A stretch of 64,000 bases of DNA from Echinometra lucunter (Eukaryota; Echinodermata; Echinoidea; Camarodonta; Echinometridae): assembly GCA_029962745.1 (NCBI GenBank), contig CM057167.1, positions 22,963,165 to 23,027,164 on the forward strand, given 5' to 3'. Positions 44,790-59,079 of the stretch are shown one piece after another; the first letter of the stretch is position 1, and the number at the start of each line of letters is the position of its first letter. Made by a program: the position numbers and the translations under genes. The notes beneath the pieces are model-generated. The model saw only the letters and a program-made list of their open reading frames with translations. It was not told the origin of the DNA and made no database searches.

Positions 44790-45075
44790 GTCCCCCCCCC
44801 CCCCCCCCCCCCCTTCTCGATTTTTCAAAGTTTAATATATTTATTTTTCTATTTTGAGTCAGGTGACTAAATTTAGGTCGACCACTTAAATATTTTATAG
44901 GCCTAGAGTGTATTTTGACGGCAAAATGAGGCTTTTTCATTATTTTTTCGGTTATTTTTTACCTTGCTCGCTGCGCTAGCTCGCATAATAACGATCATTC
45001 CCCCTTCCACTTCTCGAAATAGATTTTCGGCGGTGACCTTCGGTCCCCCCCCCCCCCCCCCCGGTTCGTGACATG
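44790..45075. repeat. Dispersed repeat between two C runs
   Basis: TTTTATAGGCCTAGAGTGTA and CTCGCTGCGCTAGCTCGC recur, with changes, in 12110-12260 and 14090-14200. C runs at 44793-44813 and 45046-45062 flank it. Confidence 0.7.
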
Positions 45076-45247
45076 AAATTGCCGCCACGGGGTCTGCTAT
45101 ATCTTTACCTGAAAGGTAATTATACGGAATCGGTTTATTCCTTACTGTCGATCGTTTAGTTGTATTTGTAATACATAAATCATACCATATTCTTAGGTGT
45201 CCAACACCCTAACCAATCCAGCTGTTTTCTTTTATCTTTTTATTCAG

Positions 45248-45511
45248 ACGCAACCCAACCATCACAGCAGCATGCAGAACGGCAAGGAGGATACGACAGC
45301 TGACACGATGCCAATATCTACCATCTCAACCTCATCCTCTCCTGCTGCCACCAACGGGAGGACGGTATCCAATGGTTACGATGAGGATGGTGGTCCTGAG
45401 AATGCGGCCCAGAAGGAAGCGGATGCGATCCTGGCCAAACTCAAGGGAGACATCATGTATGGCATTGAAGACACCCCAGCCTGGTATACATCCGTGTTAC
45501 TCGGCTTCCAG
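45248..45511 (+). CDS. SLC23A: Transporter exon 1 (coding from 45272)
   Basis: The acceptor TTTTTATTCAG after a strong pyrimidine tract shows that an untranslated exon lies further upstream, not identified. ATG at 45272 starts [12 protein letters not shown]. The exon ends at the first membrane segment ([10 protein letters not shown]) with donor GTAAAC, phase 0. Confidence 0.92.
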
Positions 45512-46429
45512 GTAAACTGCTTTCTCGTTGTTGATTGTTCTTCCCATGGGCGGAAACCTGTTTTGAAATGTGAAGGGGACGTTCATCTTTGATAATGTCC
45601 GACAAGTAAGCAAGAAAAAAAGATCCTCGGCTTTTACGGGGCTTCGTCCTTTTACCAATTTCCGCTCACAGTTATATGCAAGTCTGCAGACACATGCCCC
45701 ATTTTGACACTTAAACATAATTTAAATTAACCTTTGAGTAATAACTGGCTGTGTCAGATATTGGCCTATAGTACAGGAACCCCTCCCCCTCTCTAGCCAC
45801 TGCATGTCATCCTTGTATGGCCATGATGACGATGACGATGACTGGCTCGACGATCTCTATCTCTCTCCTCCTCATTCGCACAAAGCCTTTACCTCGAACC
45901 CACAACCTTCTCATCTGTATTTAAGTGTTTTAACAGCTAGACTACAATAGTTCTCTACCTGAATTATGTTTTCTCATTTTGAACTCCCTTCCAGAATATT
46001 ATAGTGTCTTCCAATAAAATATGGGTTGACGTCTCAAGCTCGCACCAAGCCTCTCCAGTCATTTTAAAACAGCACCGTTGTATTAGATATTATCCTGAAT
46101 TTTGTTTACGAAATCGCACCATTATCTTAGTGGCTCGACGATCGCATCTCCTCTCAGGTATTGAGTTACAATGACTACCTTTAAATCTGTTTTGTGAAAT
46201 GTTTCTTTTTCTTCTATTCTAGCATTATCTGACAATGATTGGATCGACAATCGCCATCCCTCTCATCCTCGCACCGAGTCTGTGCATCAGCGACGACAAC
46301 GTCGCTTTGGCCGAGGTCATCGCCACCATGTTCTTCGTCTCCGGGATCGCTACACTTCTCCAAACATTCCTTGGTAACAGGTACAACACGTACAGTGCTG
46401 TCGAGTAGTACTGATGAAGGGAAAACCAC

Positions 46430-46460
<31 letters not shown>

Positions 46461-46517
46461 TTGATGTGGACGAAGAATAAGAAAAGGAATATAATAACAA
46501 TAATGATAATAATAATG

Positions 46518-46566
<49 letters not shown>

Positions 46567-46743
46567 TAATAATAATAATAATTAATGATTAATAATAATA
46601 ATAATAATAATGATAATAATAATAATAAGAAGAAGAAGAAGAAGAAGAAGAAGGAGGAGGAGGAGGAGGAGGAGGAGGAGATTATGGTGATGCAGATGAT
46701 GGTCATGAAGATATACAGATGACGGAAATAATACTGGTAGTGG

Positions 46744-46774
<31 letters not shown>

Positions 46775-49700
46775 AATTATAAATCTGATAATAATAATTA
46801 TGATATATTTTCACTGTTACCCATCTTCTGTAGATTACCCATCGTGCAAGGCGGTACATTTTCTTTCTTAGCACCAAGTTTTGCCATTTTAGCTTTGAAA
46901 GGTCCATGTCTAGAGCCAATACCAGGTGAGTGCTACATCAAAGAAAAAGTTGATCATTGTCATGTATAAAAGTCACACTTTTCCTTCCAGTGTAGAAAAA
47001 TATCAATGTATCAACATCTCATGAAAGGATTACTTTTTGGTATGCCGTCATTTTTAAGTCATGACAAGAAACAGCCTAAAACTTTTGATCCATTTACTGA
47101 TACATCTAGATGGTATGGTTACATGTGCTTGTTTCTGTATGATCTATCGTTTCCATTTTCTTCTGCCAGAAAGGAGCGATTTTACACCGTTCCGCTGATC
47201 AAAAAGGTTAAAATTCACGATAATATTCAAATTGGTATACCACTCGACATAGTGTATTTTCACTGTGAAAAGAAACTCCGGAGAGGTTTGAGACAATTCA
47301 AGTTTTGTGTTGTGGAGAAAGGTACTGGTAACTGGTCACTTTCTCAGAAAATGTATATTCAATACCTATCCTATTCTCAGCAAATGCCACCGATGTGTCG
47401 CCCGAAGAGCTGGCAAACAGAACGGAGTTTTGGCGGGGAAGGATGCGAGAACTTCAGGGGGACATCATGGTGGCTTCATGCTTTCAGGTAATATAGAGCA
47501 TCGTTGTTTAATCTGTTCTGATGCTACATTTACAGTGATATAAGAATTGATTTCTAAAACTTCTGCTTATTGCCCACTATTATACTTTTGATTTTTTATT
47601 TTCTTTTGCTATCGTGGCCCTGTCTAATATGAGACGTCCTTGATCGCAAATACCAAAAAAATATGTATTAACACAATATCGACTGGAAATTGAACTATCT
47701 AAACATTATCCCGCTTTGTTCCTTTACTGTAGAAAATGACGTTAAATGGAGGCCCCTTGTAGAGGAAAATAGCCAGCTTTGCAAGTCAGCAAACCAATAG
47801 CACTAAAAAAGGGGTAAAGCAAAATCCTAGTATATACTTGCACATGTCAGTCAATTACACCAGGAGCATGCATGGAGGGACTCTAGGGTCAAGGGATTTT
47901 TCAAAGTTCGCTTCCCCACTCCGAGTCGCAAGTGGAGTCCAATACTTAGCCATGGAAAAAAAAAGAATAATAACATCACATTCACATCATCCTACACCTT
48001 CGTTATCTTCGTCATTATCCAGGTCATCATTGGTATTACTGGAGGCATAGGTTTCTTACTTCGTTTCCTTGGACCCCTAGTCATTGCTCCTACCATCGCC
48101 CTCATTGGTCTGGCACTCTTCCCTGCTGCTGCTAGCTTTGCTGGCTCACACTGGGGCATCGCCGTTCTGTAAGTCCTCACTTGTTAATTGATGATAATCC
48201 TGAATTGTGGATTTAATTCAAGAAATAGATATGACCTGATCTGCGGATTCAGGAAATCAAAAAGTGTTATGGACACAATTCTTCATGTATTAATATTCCA
48301 TTTGAATTCCATGATGTTGCTGCTATGTCTGCTTAACTCCACAGTCACTCCATTTAATCGACTCCAATGGGTCTACCAAAGAACTGAAAGCTGAAACCAC
48401 TGGTGTGCTGGTGGGGTTGGGGCTGCTGCCCCCATTTTTTTTTTTCTTCAGTTATTGTTTACATATCTTTAACATTGTCATTGCATCGAATTTTCTTAAA
48501 TATCTAGCGGTTTTGGACCTTTTTTTAATCATGTTACTCTTCATTTTCCTTGAGGACCTTTATATTTTACTTTTTATTTATTTATTATCTTTTTTGGCTT
48601 TTCAGCAGCTGGACCCCGCCGATTTTATTTATATATTTTTTGTTCTTTATTTTTTTTTTATTGATTTTTTTAGGGGGTAATGTAGCGTAGCCCTGCCAAA
48701 TATTTGGTTCATTACGCCACTGGCCGAAACGTCCTCGGCCTTTCTGAGAATATATTTTTGGTAGGTCTATTTTCATATTTTATTTATTCTTATGCGTCAC
48801 TTCGGTATTAACTGTCGGCTGCAGAGTAACTTAGACGAATCAAATAATGAATCTTTGACGTGTACTTTCATATTTGGTATAATTGAGGGTGAATAGGGTA
48901 TACCTTTTAGTATACAATGTAATGTTGGAGAAAACGGTTTTCCCCAAAAGATATTACAAATATAAAATTATGAGGACAGTAAGAATTTTGGCGTCTGGAA
49001 GCACAAGATGAAAATATATCAAATTGATGGGATTTTTTTTTCTCTAACTCCTTTTCTTGTCCAGAACGATGAGCCTAATGATCCTGTTTTCCCAATACTT
49101 ATCTCGGGCTTACATCCCGTTCTGCTCATTCTCAACACCACAGAAGAAATTTCGTCTTGTCAAGATGCACATCTTTAGACTCTTTCCTGTAAGTTAGAAC
49201 AAGTATTGTTGTTATGATTTTAACTGCAGGTAGGATAGCAGTAGTAATGTTGAAAATGAGATACTTGTGCTCTGTTTGAGAGGTATTTTTACAAGTCATT
49301 CATCTTAAATATCAATTTATGAATTGAATTTTGTTACTACTGAAGGTGGTAAAACTCACCATGTATCCTTCAAAAAACTAAAGGCATAGAAGTGATATTT
49401 AATCAACCATGTCCACGATCATTGCTAAAGATATTGTAAATCGAACTGAATTAAGTCGTTGGGCAGCAAAAATTTACAATATCTACCAAATTAGGTTAGC
49501 GTTTGTTGGTCCATGGCAGCTCCACTACACTAGTGGTACATGGATCAATTCCATCTATTTTCTGTGAAGTATCTCGTCCTCTCTTTATGTAGGTGATCCT
49601 AGCCATACTTATATCGTGGGCGTTCGCCTACATCCTGACAGTAGCCGACGTGTTTCCAGAAAGTCCAAGTACTTATGGATACCCAGCCAGGACAGATATC

Positions 49701-52700
49701 CGAGCTTCGGTACTCCAGGACGCTTCTTGGTTCAGGTTTCCTTATCCGGGTACGCTTAGGCCATGAAAAATAATATACAAATATACTTTGCTTTGAGAGT
49801 TTCTGGTTAAAACTATGGGCAAGAGGTGACTCCGAAATAGTACTATTCACTGAGGGGCGCAGCCCCGAAGTGAATGGTACTATTCGAGTCACCGAGGCCC
49901 ATAGTTTTAACCAGAAATTCGAAATTATGGCAGAGTATATTTGTTTTATATTTTGGATCAAGATTTATATGTATTTTTACATGAATATTACTTTCTTATT
50001 TCATAATTATTTTACTTGATTGATACACGGCCCCGTTGTAAATCAGCCAAGTAAGTGAAGTGGGTTTTTACCTTGTTTATTAAAATAAATCAGTCAAATG
50101 ACACCAAATCAAAATTCTTTATTTCATGTTTATATCTTATTAAATGCTTTGTGGCACTAAACGTTGTACGGATAAACTACAAAGTGATCGGAAATTGAGA
50201 AACGCAGTAGCCGTGACACCGCGAGAGTTCCCCATGGTGCGTACTCGAGCTCTCGTATGCCCCACTGAATTTTCATTTCGCGCATAGATTTTGCGTGCTG
50301 TGACGTCATTTCATAAATAGTATATACTATTTGGAAAATGTCGTCATAAGAGTGACGTCATTTCCCAAATAGTAAACCTTCATGCCAACATTCTGAAATA
50401 GCTGAAAATAGTACCAATGATCACGTGAAGGTCTTTAAGCCAATCATGAAAGGATAAATTTCTGATCCAAAATATAATAATGAAATATACCATGCACTGA
50501 GAAGTTCTAGTTGAAATAATGGATTCTGAGGTGACTGGCATAGCACTATTTTCTGAGGGGCGCAGCCCCGAAGAAAATAGTAGCTATGCCATTCACCGAA
50601 GAGTCCATAATTTCAGCTGGTACTTCGAAATGAGTGTATGGCATATTTGATTTATATCCTACAACACAAGTGATGTACATAAAATAGACTCTAGTAATAA
50701 TAAAAAGTCAAATTATAACATTTGCTCATTTTGTCTAGTCACACAAGGTCATTGTTTTAAACCAACGATGCAACATTAACGATGAAAACTTGAACTGTTG
50801 AATGAAGTGAGCAAGAAACAATGAAAATTGGAAAACTCGAACACGTTTACAATGTCTATAGTTTCATGTTTCAATTATTTATTGTAAATATTTTCAACTC
50901 ACCCATGAAAACTGATTGAGTGCGGTTGGATTAGTCGTCGTACGATGCCATGCACACACAGTGTAATGCAGTGCAGCCGCTAGCGCTAGGTGTTCGACTC
51001 GCTCAGAGCCTTAGTCGATCATTTTCAGATATCGATAGCTAAATAGCTCGTTATCGTAAAAAGTGACGTCAGAATCTCAGTGTAGCAGAAAATATACCGA
51101 GATTGACGTCACTCCATATGCATTCTTTCATGGTGAAATTATTTTTAGTCACATGAGAAGTTCTCGACCAATCCTAGCTAGATAAATTTAAGGCGCAGGA
51201 TATTCTGACTGGCTCCAACCACATAGACATGCTAAGAATAGTTACAGAAAAAAAAGAAGGAAATTTGTGCTTGGTAGCTTTAGTCAGGCTCTTCAGTATT
51301 CAAATTTCATTTCTAAGTGTACATCTTTGTTGCTCGGTCAGTATTGTCTGTGAAGTATCTCGTCACAGGATGCTCCACTTTTTTTTTTCTTCCTTGCGGC
51401 CTCACAAAGTGGTGACCACCATTTCATAACACTGAACAATGAATTCAAAATCATCATCAGCTTTAATATAACAGAATGATGTATGCAGAGAAGAATACAT
51501 GAAGGACAGAATTTCTTCAAAGTTTTCTCTTGTATGGCTTACAATTTCACTTTGTTATTAAAGTAATGCAGTGATAGGCCTGATGCTGATAATGACTTTA
51601 CTCGTAAATTGACCATATTATACCCTTTTCTCAGGTCAATGGGGTCTTCCTACCGTCACTGTCGCCGGAGTCTTTGGGATGCTGGCGGGAGTTTTAGCCT
51701 CCATGATCGAATCTGTGGGCGATTACTACGCATGTGCACGTCTAGCTGGAGCTCCGCCCCCTCCCAATCACGCGGTGAATCGTGGTATATTTATTGAGGG
51801 GTTTTCGTGTGTGCTCGCGGGGGCGATCGGATCGGGGAACGGGACGACATCGTACAGTGAAAATATCGGCGCCATTGGCCTAACAAAGGTCAGTGCTGGG
51901 TCGGATCCAGAATGTGATGTTTGGGAGTCTTACGCTCAAACTAAAAGCAAGAACGCCAAGGCAAAATCTGATTCTACCATTTCTATTCAACATTTTTTTT
52001 CAAGTTAGTCAAGTGGTAACAATTACCTCTCCAAAATGGATATTCTGTCCATCACACGTTCAATATTCTGTGGTCAGTTGAGCCAATTATCCAATTAAAC
52101 TTTGGCAGCTAATTTGCTATAGCATTTCAATTCCGACTGACATGATAGTAAAAGCTGACTACGTGCACCCCAAATATCATCAGGTTTATTATCATCCTTT
52201 TTGCATCTGCTTTTATAGGTTGGGAGTAGAAGAGTCATTCAAACTGGTGGGGCCATCATGATCCTGGTTGGCTGTATACCCAAGTTTTCTGCCGTCTTCG
52301 TCACCATTCCAGATCCTATCGTTGGAGGAATGTTCTTTGTCATGTTTGGTGAGATGCATCATTCCGATAACGCTATCTTTCCATTGATTGTAGTCTGCAT
52401 TTTACTGAGTGTCATTTGCTGATGAATGAATGCGCTAGGAACTGGCGGCAGCGGTGGGATATAACCTGGATATAACTAAAATTTTGCGTTTAACACATTG
52501 ACCTGAGACGCACTATCTCTCCTCTTTCGCAGGGTGCGCACTCTCTCTGTCATAGTCCCTCACTCTTTCTCTCTCTTGTTTGGTGTGTGGGAGGGACGGT
52601 AATTATAACTTAAAATGCAGCGAAACTGTCGGAAAATATAGATCTTGCGCCCCATTCAAAATGTATTAGCGACGCCCGTATCTCTATACTCCTTCCCTTA

Positions 52701-55700
52701 GTCGATCCTTCATGTTTGACCCCCCTCCCCCACCCCACCCTTTCCCCGCTCGGTTGCTTTGCTCCCTCGTAGCGGATATTCGGCATCAGTCATCCTCCAA
52801 CCACGAATACAAATCGACACCCATGCTGTTCCATATGGTCATATGTCATAAGCTCACACCCCTGAAAGGGTGGTTTTGTTACTTTTTTGCTTTCAAACTG
52901 ATTTATCTTTCTTGATTTTTATCAGAACAATATTGAGGCTACTATAACAAGTTTGATATCGTATTAAGCTGTATTGGTATGCTGTTAGCCTGCAAAGTTT
53001 CAAAGATATCGGTAACATATATCTTGAGTTACAACATTTCAAATTTGGAAGGCCAGGGGTGGTGGCGGAAGCAGCGCCATGTGTACAAAATGAATGGGAA
53101 AATTCGGTTTCAGTACATTTTGGGGGGAAAATGTTGATATTTTTTTCAAAACTTGTCATTTATGACTTCATATTTTGTACCAAATTAGAGCTATTATATC
53201 CCTCTTTACTGTCTTATAATTGACAAGTGGGATTGGCTGAGCAATGGTAGTGTTAAAAACAGAAATACTTGGAATTTTAGTTCAAAATTGGCTCTGCCTG
53301 TACAAAGTCAATACGGAACTTAAATATTTAAATAGATTTAGAAAACTGTCAATATTTTGGTCAAAACTTGCAATATGGCTTCATTTCTGGTTTCATATTA
53401 AAGCTACTATTCTCAACTTTACGATCATATAATTGAACAGTAAGCATTGCTGTAAGAAATACATCAAAGAACGCTTAACTCATAAAAATGTTTAATATTT
53501 TTTGGCAAAAAATGTGGTGATTTCTTTAGTTATTACATGATTGTAAACCCAAGACAATTATACCTTGTTGAAAAGGTCTGAATATTTCCTGCAAGAATAT
53601 AACATTAGAATTGCCCGAGGAGTGTCCTAAAATAAGTTATGTTGAAAAAAATGAGATTATAAAAATGATTACAATATCCATATTCATATTTGCATAATTC
53701 TTTTGTTTTACACCTTTTCTCATTTTTTAGTGCACATTTAGATTCTTCTTGTAATTTCCTTTCAGAAAATATACACGTTTGCTGTCACAGGGTTGATACT
53801 TTAGGAGATATCACTTAGTTTTCAAAGTTAGAAGTACACTACTGAAGGCCGCAGAATCACCATGTGACGCAAAAGGAGGCGACCTCATGACGCATGACCA
53901 TATAGTTTTGTTACTGTATTAATGTATTGATCAGCAACCCCTCTAGATCGAGCTTAGAGCCTAGCAAAATTGATATCAAGTAAATGCAATTGAAATTGAA
54001 AATAACATTTATTTCCTTCTCATCGGTACAATGTGAAAAACTGAAAAACGAGGTGTTCATAATAATTTTTACAATGCGGTATACATAGATTACGATACAG
54101 TAAATAATTTACAAAATAGAAGGAGGCGAAAACCCGAAAAGTAAAGCTTGTGTTGGCAACGCCCATAATAACAGAAAATACGTTACTGAAAGAACACTAA
54201 AGTATATGAGTATCGAGGAACATATAATACGATTTTCGCATCTGCATATAAGAATCGATATTAAAGAGGAAGGAAAAATGCAGTAAATGGAGGAAAAACT
54301 GAGAAGAAAGTTAGGAAATTAAAGGCATGTTGGCTTATCAGCCTTTTAGGCTGTGTGTGTCTATGATGACATCATAAAAGATTACAGTGTAACTTTTATA
54401 CAATAGTAAAATAGGCAGCATAATTGTAAAACAAGCAAAAACTTTTCATGTCAATTATGCATATGCATGATACCATCATACATAGTAACGTGTGAGACAC
54501 CACATGACCAAATACCCTGGACCGGGACCCTAGAGTTGCCAAAACAAGAAATTTTCACCTGTAATATTAAAGGAGGTACCCAATGCTGAAACAATGTTAG
54601 TTCATTTAAAAGAGCATGATTTTATTAGCAGAAAATCATCTGCCTAAAGGTTTTTTTTAAATCGTGTTGCCAAGGAAACCCCCAAATGTGGTAACATTTC
54701 AGGATATTTTTTACCCCTCAGCTGTGACCCAGTTTCAACTGGGTACCCACTTTGACGTCAAAATGACGTCAAAGTGGGTACCTTGTCGCGCAATTCTAGC
54801 AAAATACGCGCAAGGTATAATACAAATTGTACCGTCTAGCGCGCAGCACAACTGCAATACGCGAAGCTGGGTACCCACTTTTACGTCATACCTCATACTC
54901 AAATTTTTTGGTCAACTCTTGACCTTTTATGAGAAAATTAGCCAAAATGCATTGATTTCGATTGAAAATCATCAAATTTTTAATGTTATTCTTCTTAGAA
55001 TTTTATTCTCGATCATGATATCCAAAACAATTTTCACCATTGTGTAATCAATTTAATCGGTGTTTTCCACAGTCAAATCCGCATTTAGAAAACTATGGAC
55101 TATCGTCATGATCGCGAGTGATCAATCTGTTCAATGTACCTTCTTCACATGTGTCACACAGGTATGGTGGCAGCAGTAGGCTTATCAAACCTTCAGTTTG
55201 TTGACCTTAACTCATCGCGAAATATCTTCGTCCTCGGATTCGCTATATTTTCTGGCCTTTGTATTCCAAGTTGGGCCTCTGATCCAGAAAACGCAAAGTA
55301 CTTTCAAACAGGTATGTAAGGACAATATTCACGTAAAAGTGTTTGATGATTAAATTCACCTGTTCCATGTAAGCCCTACTAGGCCATGGGCTAGAGGGGG
55401 TCATAGTGCACCCCCCCCCCCTTGTGACTTACGGAAATTGTTATTTTCATGTAGCCCTGGGTATAAAAATTCAGAAAATTGATGTTGCCAGCAAAAAAAA
55501 ACTGGGATGGAGGACACGCCCTATGGACCTTTTTGACCACGCCCACTTTTACAGCTGGTTGTAGAAAATTAGGGGTAGTGATAGTTTATAACTGCTTTAA
55601 CTTTCCCAGTTCTTCACAAATATATATTGAGTTCTACAATTTTGTGCTACATTTTATGCATTTTTTTTTTATGGCGAACAGGTCATCAGAGGTCAAAAGG

Positions 55701-58700
55701 TCACAAATTTTGACCTTTACCTCTAATATAGAGCAAATGCAGGGAATTTTTTATCACAAAGACCCTACAACAGATTTTTTTCACTGAAAATTAGTTAAAA
55801 TGGAAAGTTATATATGTCCAATCATGTTTTCATTTAATACCATTAAGTTAATGTTGCCAGTGAAAAAAACTGGGATGGAAGATACCTCCATGACCACGCG
55901 GTCGCCCACTTTAACAGCTGGTTGCAGAAAATAAGGGGTATTGATAGTTTGTCACTGCTCTAACTTTGCAATTCTTCACAAATATATATTGTATGACCCC
56001 TTAAAATGTTGGCCTAATTGAGTTCTACAAGATTGTGCTACATTTTATGCAATTTTTTTATGGTGAACAGGTCATCAGAGGTCAAAAGATCACAAATTTT
56101 GACCTTTACCTCTAATATGAAGCAAATGCAAGGATTTTTTTTATCATAAAGACCCTACAATTTTTTTTAAATTTTCATTTAAAATTAGTCAAAATTGAAA
56201 GTTATATATGTCCAATCATGTTTTCATTTAATATCCTGAAGTTAATGTTGCCAGTGAAAAAACTGGGATGGAAGATACCTCCATGACCACGCATACTTTT
56301 ACAGCTTGCTGTAGTAAATTTGGGGTATTGATAGTTTGTAACTGCTCTAACTTTGCAATTCTTCACAAATATATATCATATGACCCCTTAAAATGGTGGG
56401 TTAATTGAGTTCTACAAGTCTGTGATACGTTTTATCCAATTTTTATGGTAGAACTCAATTAACCCAACATTTCGAACGGTCATATACTATATATTTGTGA
56501 AGAGTTGCAAAGTTATAGGAGTGACAAACTATCAATACCCCTTATATTCTACAACCAGCTGTTAAAGTGGGCGTGGTCATGGGGGTATCTTCCATCCCAG
56601 TTTTTTCACTGGCAGCATTCACTTCATGATATTAAATGAAAACACGATTGGACATATATAACTTTCAATTTTAACTAATTTTAAATGAATAAAAAGCTTT
56701 TGTAGGGTCTTTGTGATAAAAATTCCCTGCATTTGCTCTATATTAGAGGTAAAGGTCAAAATTTGTGACCTTTTGACCTCTGATGACCTGTTCACCATAA
56801 AAAAATTGCATAAAATGTAGCACAAACTTGTAGAACTCAATTAACCCAACATTTTAAGGGGTCATGCAATATATATTTGTGAAGAATTGCAAAGTTAAAG
56901 CAGTGACAAACTATCAATACCCCTAATTTTCTACAACCAGCTGTAAAAGTGGGCGTGGTCAAAAAGTCCATGGGGCGTGTCATCCATCCCACTTTTTTTG
57001 CTGGCAACATCAATTTTCTGAATTTTCATACCCAGGACTACATGAAAATAACCATTTCCGTAAGTCACAAGGGGGTGCACTATGACCCCCCTCTAGCCCA
57101 TGGCCTATACGAACCGCGAGAACGGCGTAACATTTTTCTTGTGTGTAATGAATTATGAATATCTGCTTAACAGCCAAGCAGATTAAAAATGACCCAAAGA
57201 ACGTTTAGAATGAAAACAATAACCCTGAAATGCAAAGAAAATGAATTGGCATATACAATATCGCTCTTCAAAATCAAACTTTACATATACCGCACGCACT
57301 GATAGAAATTAGATATCTTCGCTGCCGCTTCGCTTTTATAAGGTCTAGGGCAAAATCTACGCTAAGCCACACAAAAAAAAGAGAAAAAAGAACAAAGAAA
57401 ACAATAAAAAACAACAAAAACTGCAGCTCCTTTTGGCTCCTCAATTCTATCGCTTTTAAAGATCAAACTTTGCATGTACCGCACGTACTATTAAAAAAAA
57501 TAGATATCTTCGCCCTTAATGTTTAGGGCAAAATCATGCTAAGCCATACCATTTTTTTTTTTAAGGAGAAAAACAAAAAATATAAATGAAAACAGATCCT
57601 GGTTTGGCTTGCTGTGTATGAACATGTTAAGGGTATTCCTATTAATGTATTTATCATTCTACTGATCTTGGAAACCATCCCACTTGATCATGAAATGATA
57701 TTTTTGTCTTCATTTTAGGCATACCTGAACTCGACCAAATCATCATTGTTCTTCTCAGTACCAGTATGTTTGTTGGAGGATTTTTTGGTTTCATTCTGGA
57801 CAACACCATACCAGGTAAAGGGAAACACAGGGGTGCATCTCCAGCCCAGTGGAGTGTTTCATAAAGCTATTCATATAGTTACGAATGACTTTACGAACGA
57901 CTTGAGTATGCCAAGCCACATGGGATTATTAATCATTATAAATCGCATCAGCTAAAGATGACATATGCAGACGTCGATTAACATTACCATTGTTAACAAA
58001 CATTTCATTGCGAAGTAATTTTTGCCACAATTTTTCATTGAGATTGAGGGTAATGCAGGGCATCCATTTTTGCACTTCGTATTCAAGTCGTTCGTAAAGT
58101 CATGTGCAACTTTACGAACAGCTTTATGAAACAATCCCCAGGTAATGAAAATTATCGTTACCTCAGACCGCAAGGATAAAGCTTCATTATTTTATCAGGA
58201 AAACAAGCCAGATACACTTCACTCCTCCCCTTCATCAGTTATCAATCCCTTGAGCCGCCACTAAATCAAACCTTTTAATAAAGAAGAAAATTATTATGAG
58301 TGAACAGTTGCAAATACATGGATATTGGATACTTCTCTTAATGCGATGGCAAGATCAGAAAAAGGAACAAGTGGAAAGTAGAAAGGCATCGTGGTAAGAA
58401 AATTAGACAGTCCACTTCAAACCCTCCCCTCCTTTATTCAGTTAATATTTTTATGTACTCTTGATACATGACCCTGGTGCCCCACACCATGTTCAAAGGC
58501 TGGACCCACGTTACTCTTCCGAATTTAAGTCGTAATTGAAGTGAAAAGTGATAAGCTTAAAACTTCCCGTGTTTTCGTTGCAATTTTCTAGGAACGGCAG
58601 AAGAGAGGGGCATTGTCAAATGGCAACGCCTCTCGGGTGATGGGGAGGACGACTCCCTTAGTGAAAAGGTGAACGAACTCGTCAACAAATGCTACCAGCT

Positions 58701-59006
58701 GCCTTGGTTATTAACATGGGTCATCAACAGAGTGCCTTGCTTCTCGTATTGGCCAATGTGTCCGAATTTCACCGGCTGCTGCAGATGCAGACGAAAGAAA
58801 CAACGTGGTAATTTGAGATTTTTTTTCACCTATGTTTTGTTGACCTTATGTTTTTATTCGATGTTCGTATTCTTTCAATAACTGTAACAATTGTCTGTAA
58901 ATATGTGATTTTGATGATCCAATAAAACACAAAAATTAAAAAAAGATCCCTCATATACTGTTCAGTACAATTTCCAATTCCTTAACTCCTAGCCCTCTCT
59001 CTCTCC

Positions 59007-59079
<73 letters not shown>

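Larger units (their letters stand above)
57165..58704 (+). repeat. Right copy of the duplicated segment
   Basis: Counterpart of 1-1944; contains intact exons 11 and 12 and lacks the TTAA element. The similarity starts just right of the 1.73-kb fold-back. Confidence 0.93.

Noticed and set aside
46350..46919. 189-codon minus-strand frame opposite exons 2-3
   Set aside because: Mostly microsatellite translation; the opposite strand carries the conserved transporter exons.
47006..47491. 161-codon plus-strand frame
   Set aside because: It lies in intron 3 and runs through exon 4 in the wrong frame; the conserved product is in another frame with proper splice sites.
54664..55047. 127-codon frame also found in part at 25258-25527
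   Set aside because: Both are inside copies of TTAA element D; differences between the copies include frame-breaking changes, so there is no sign of protein selection.
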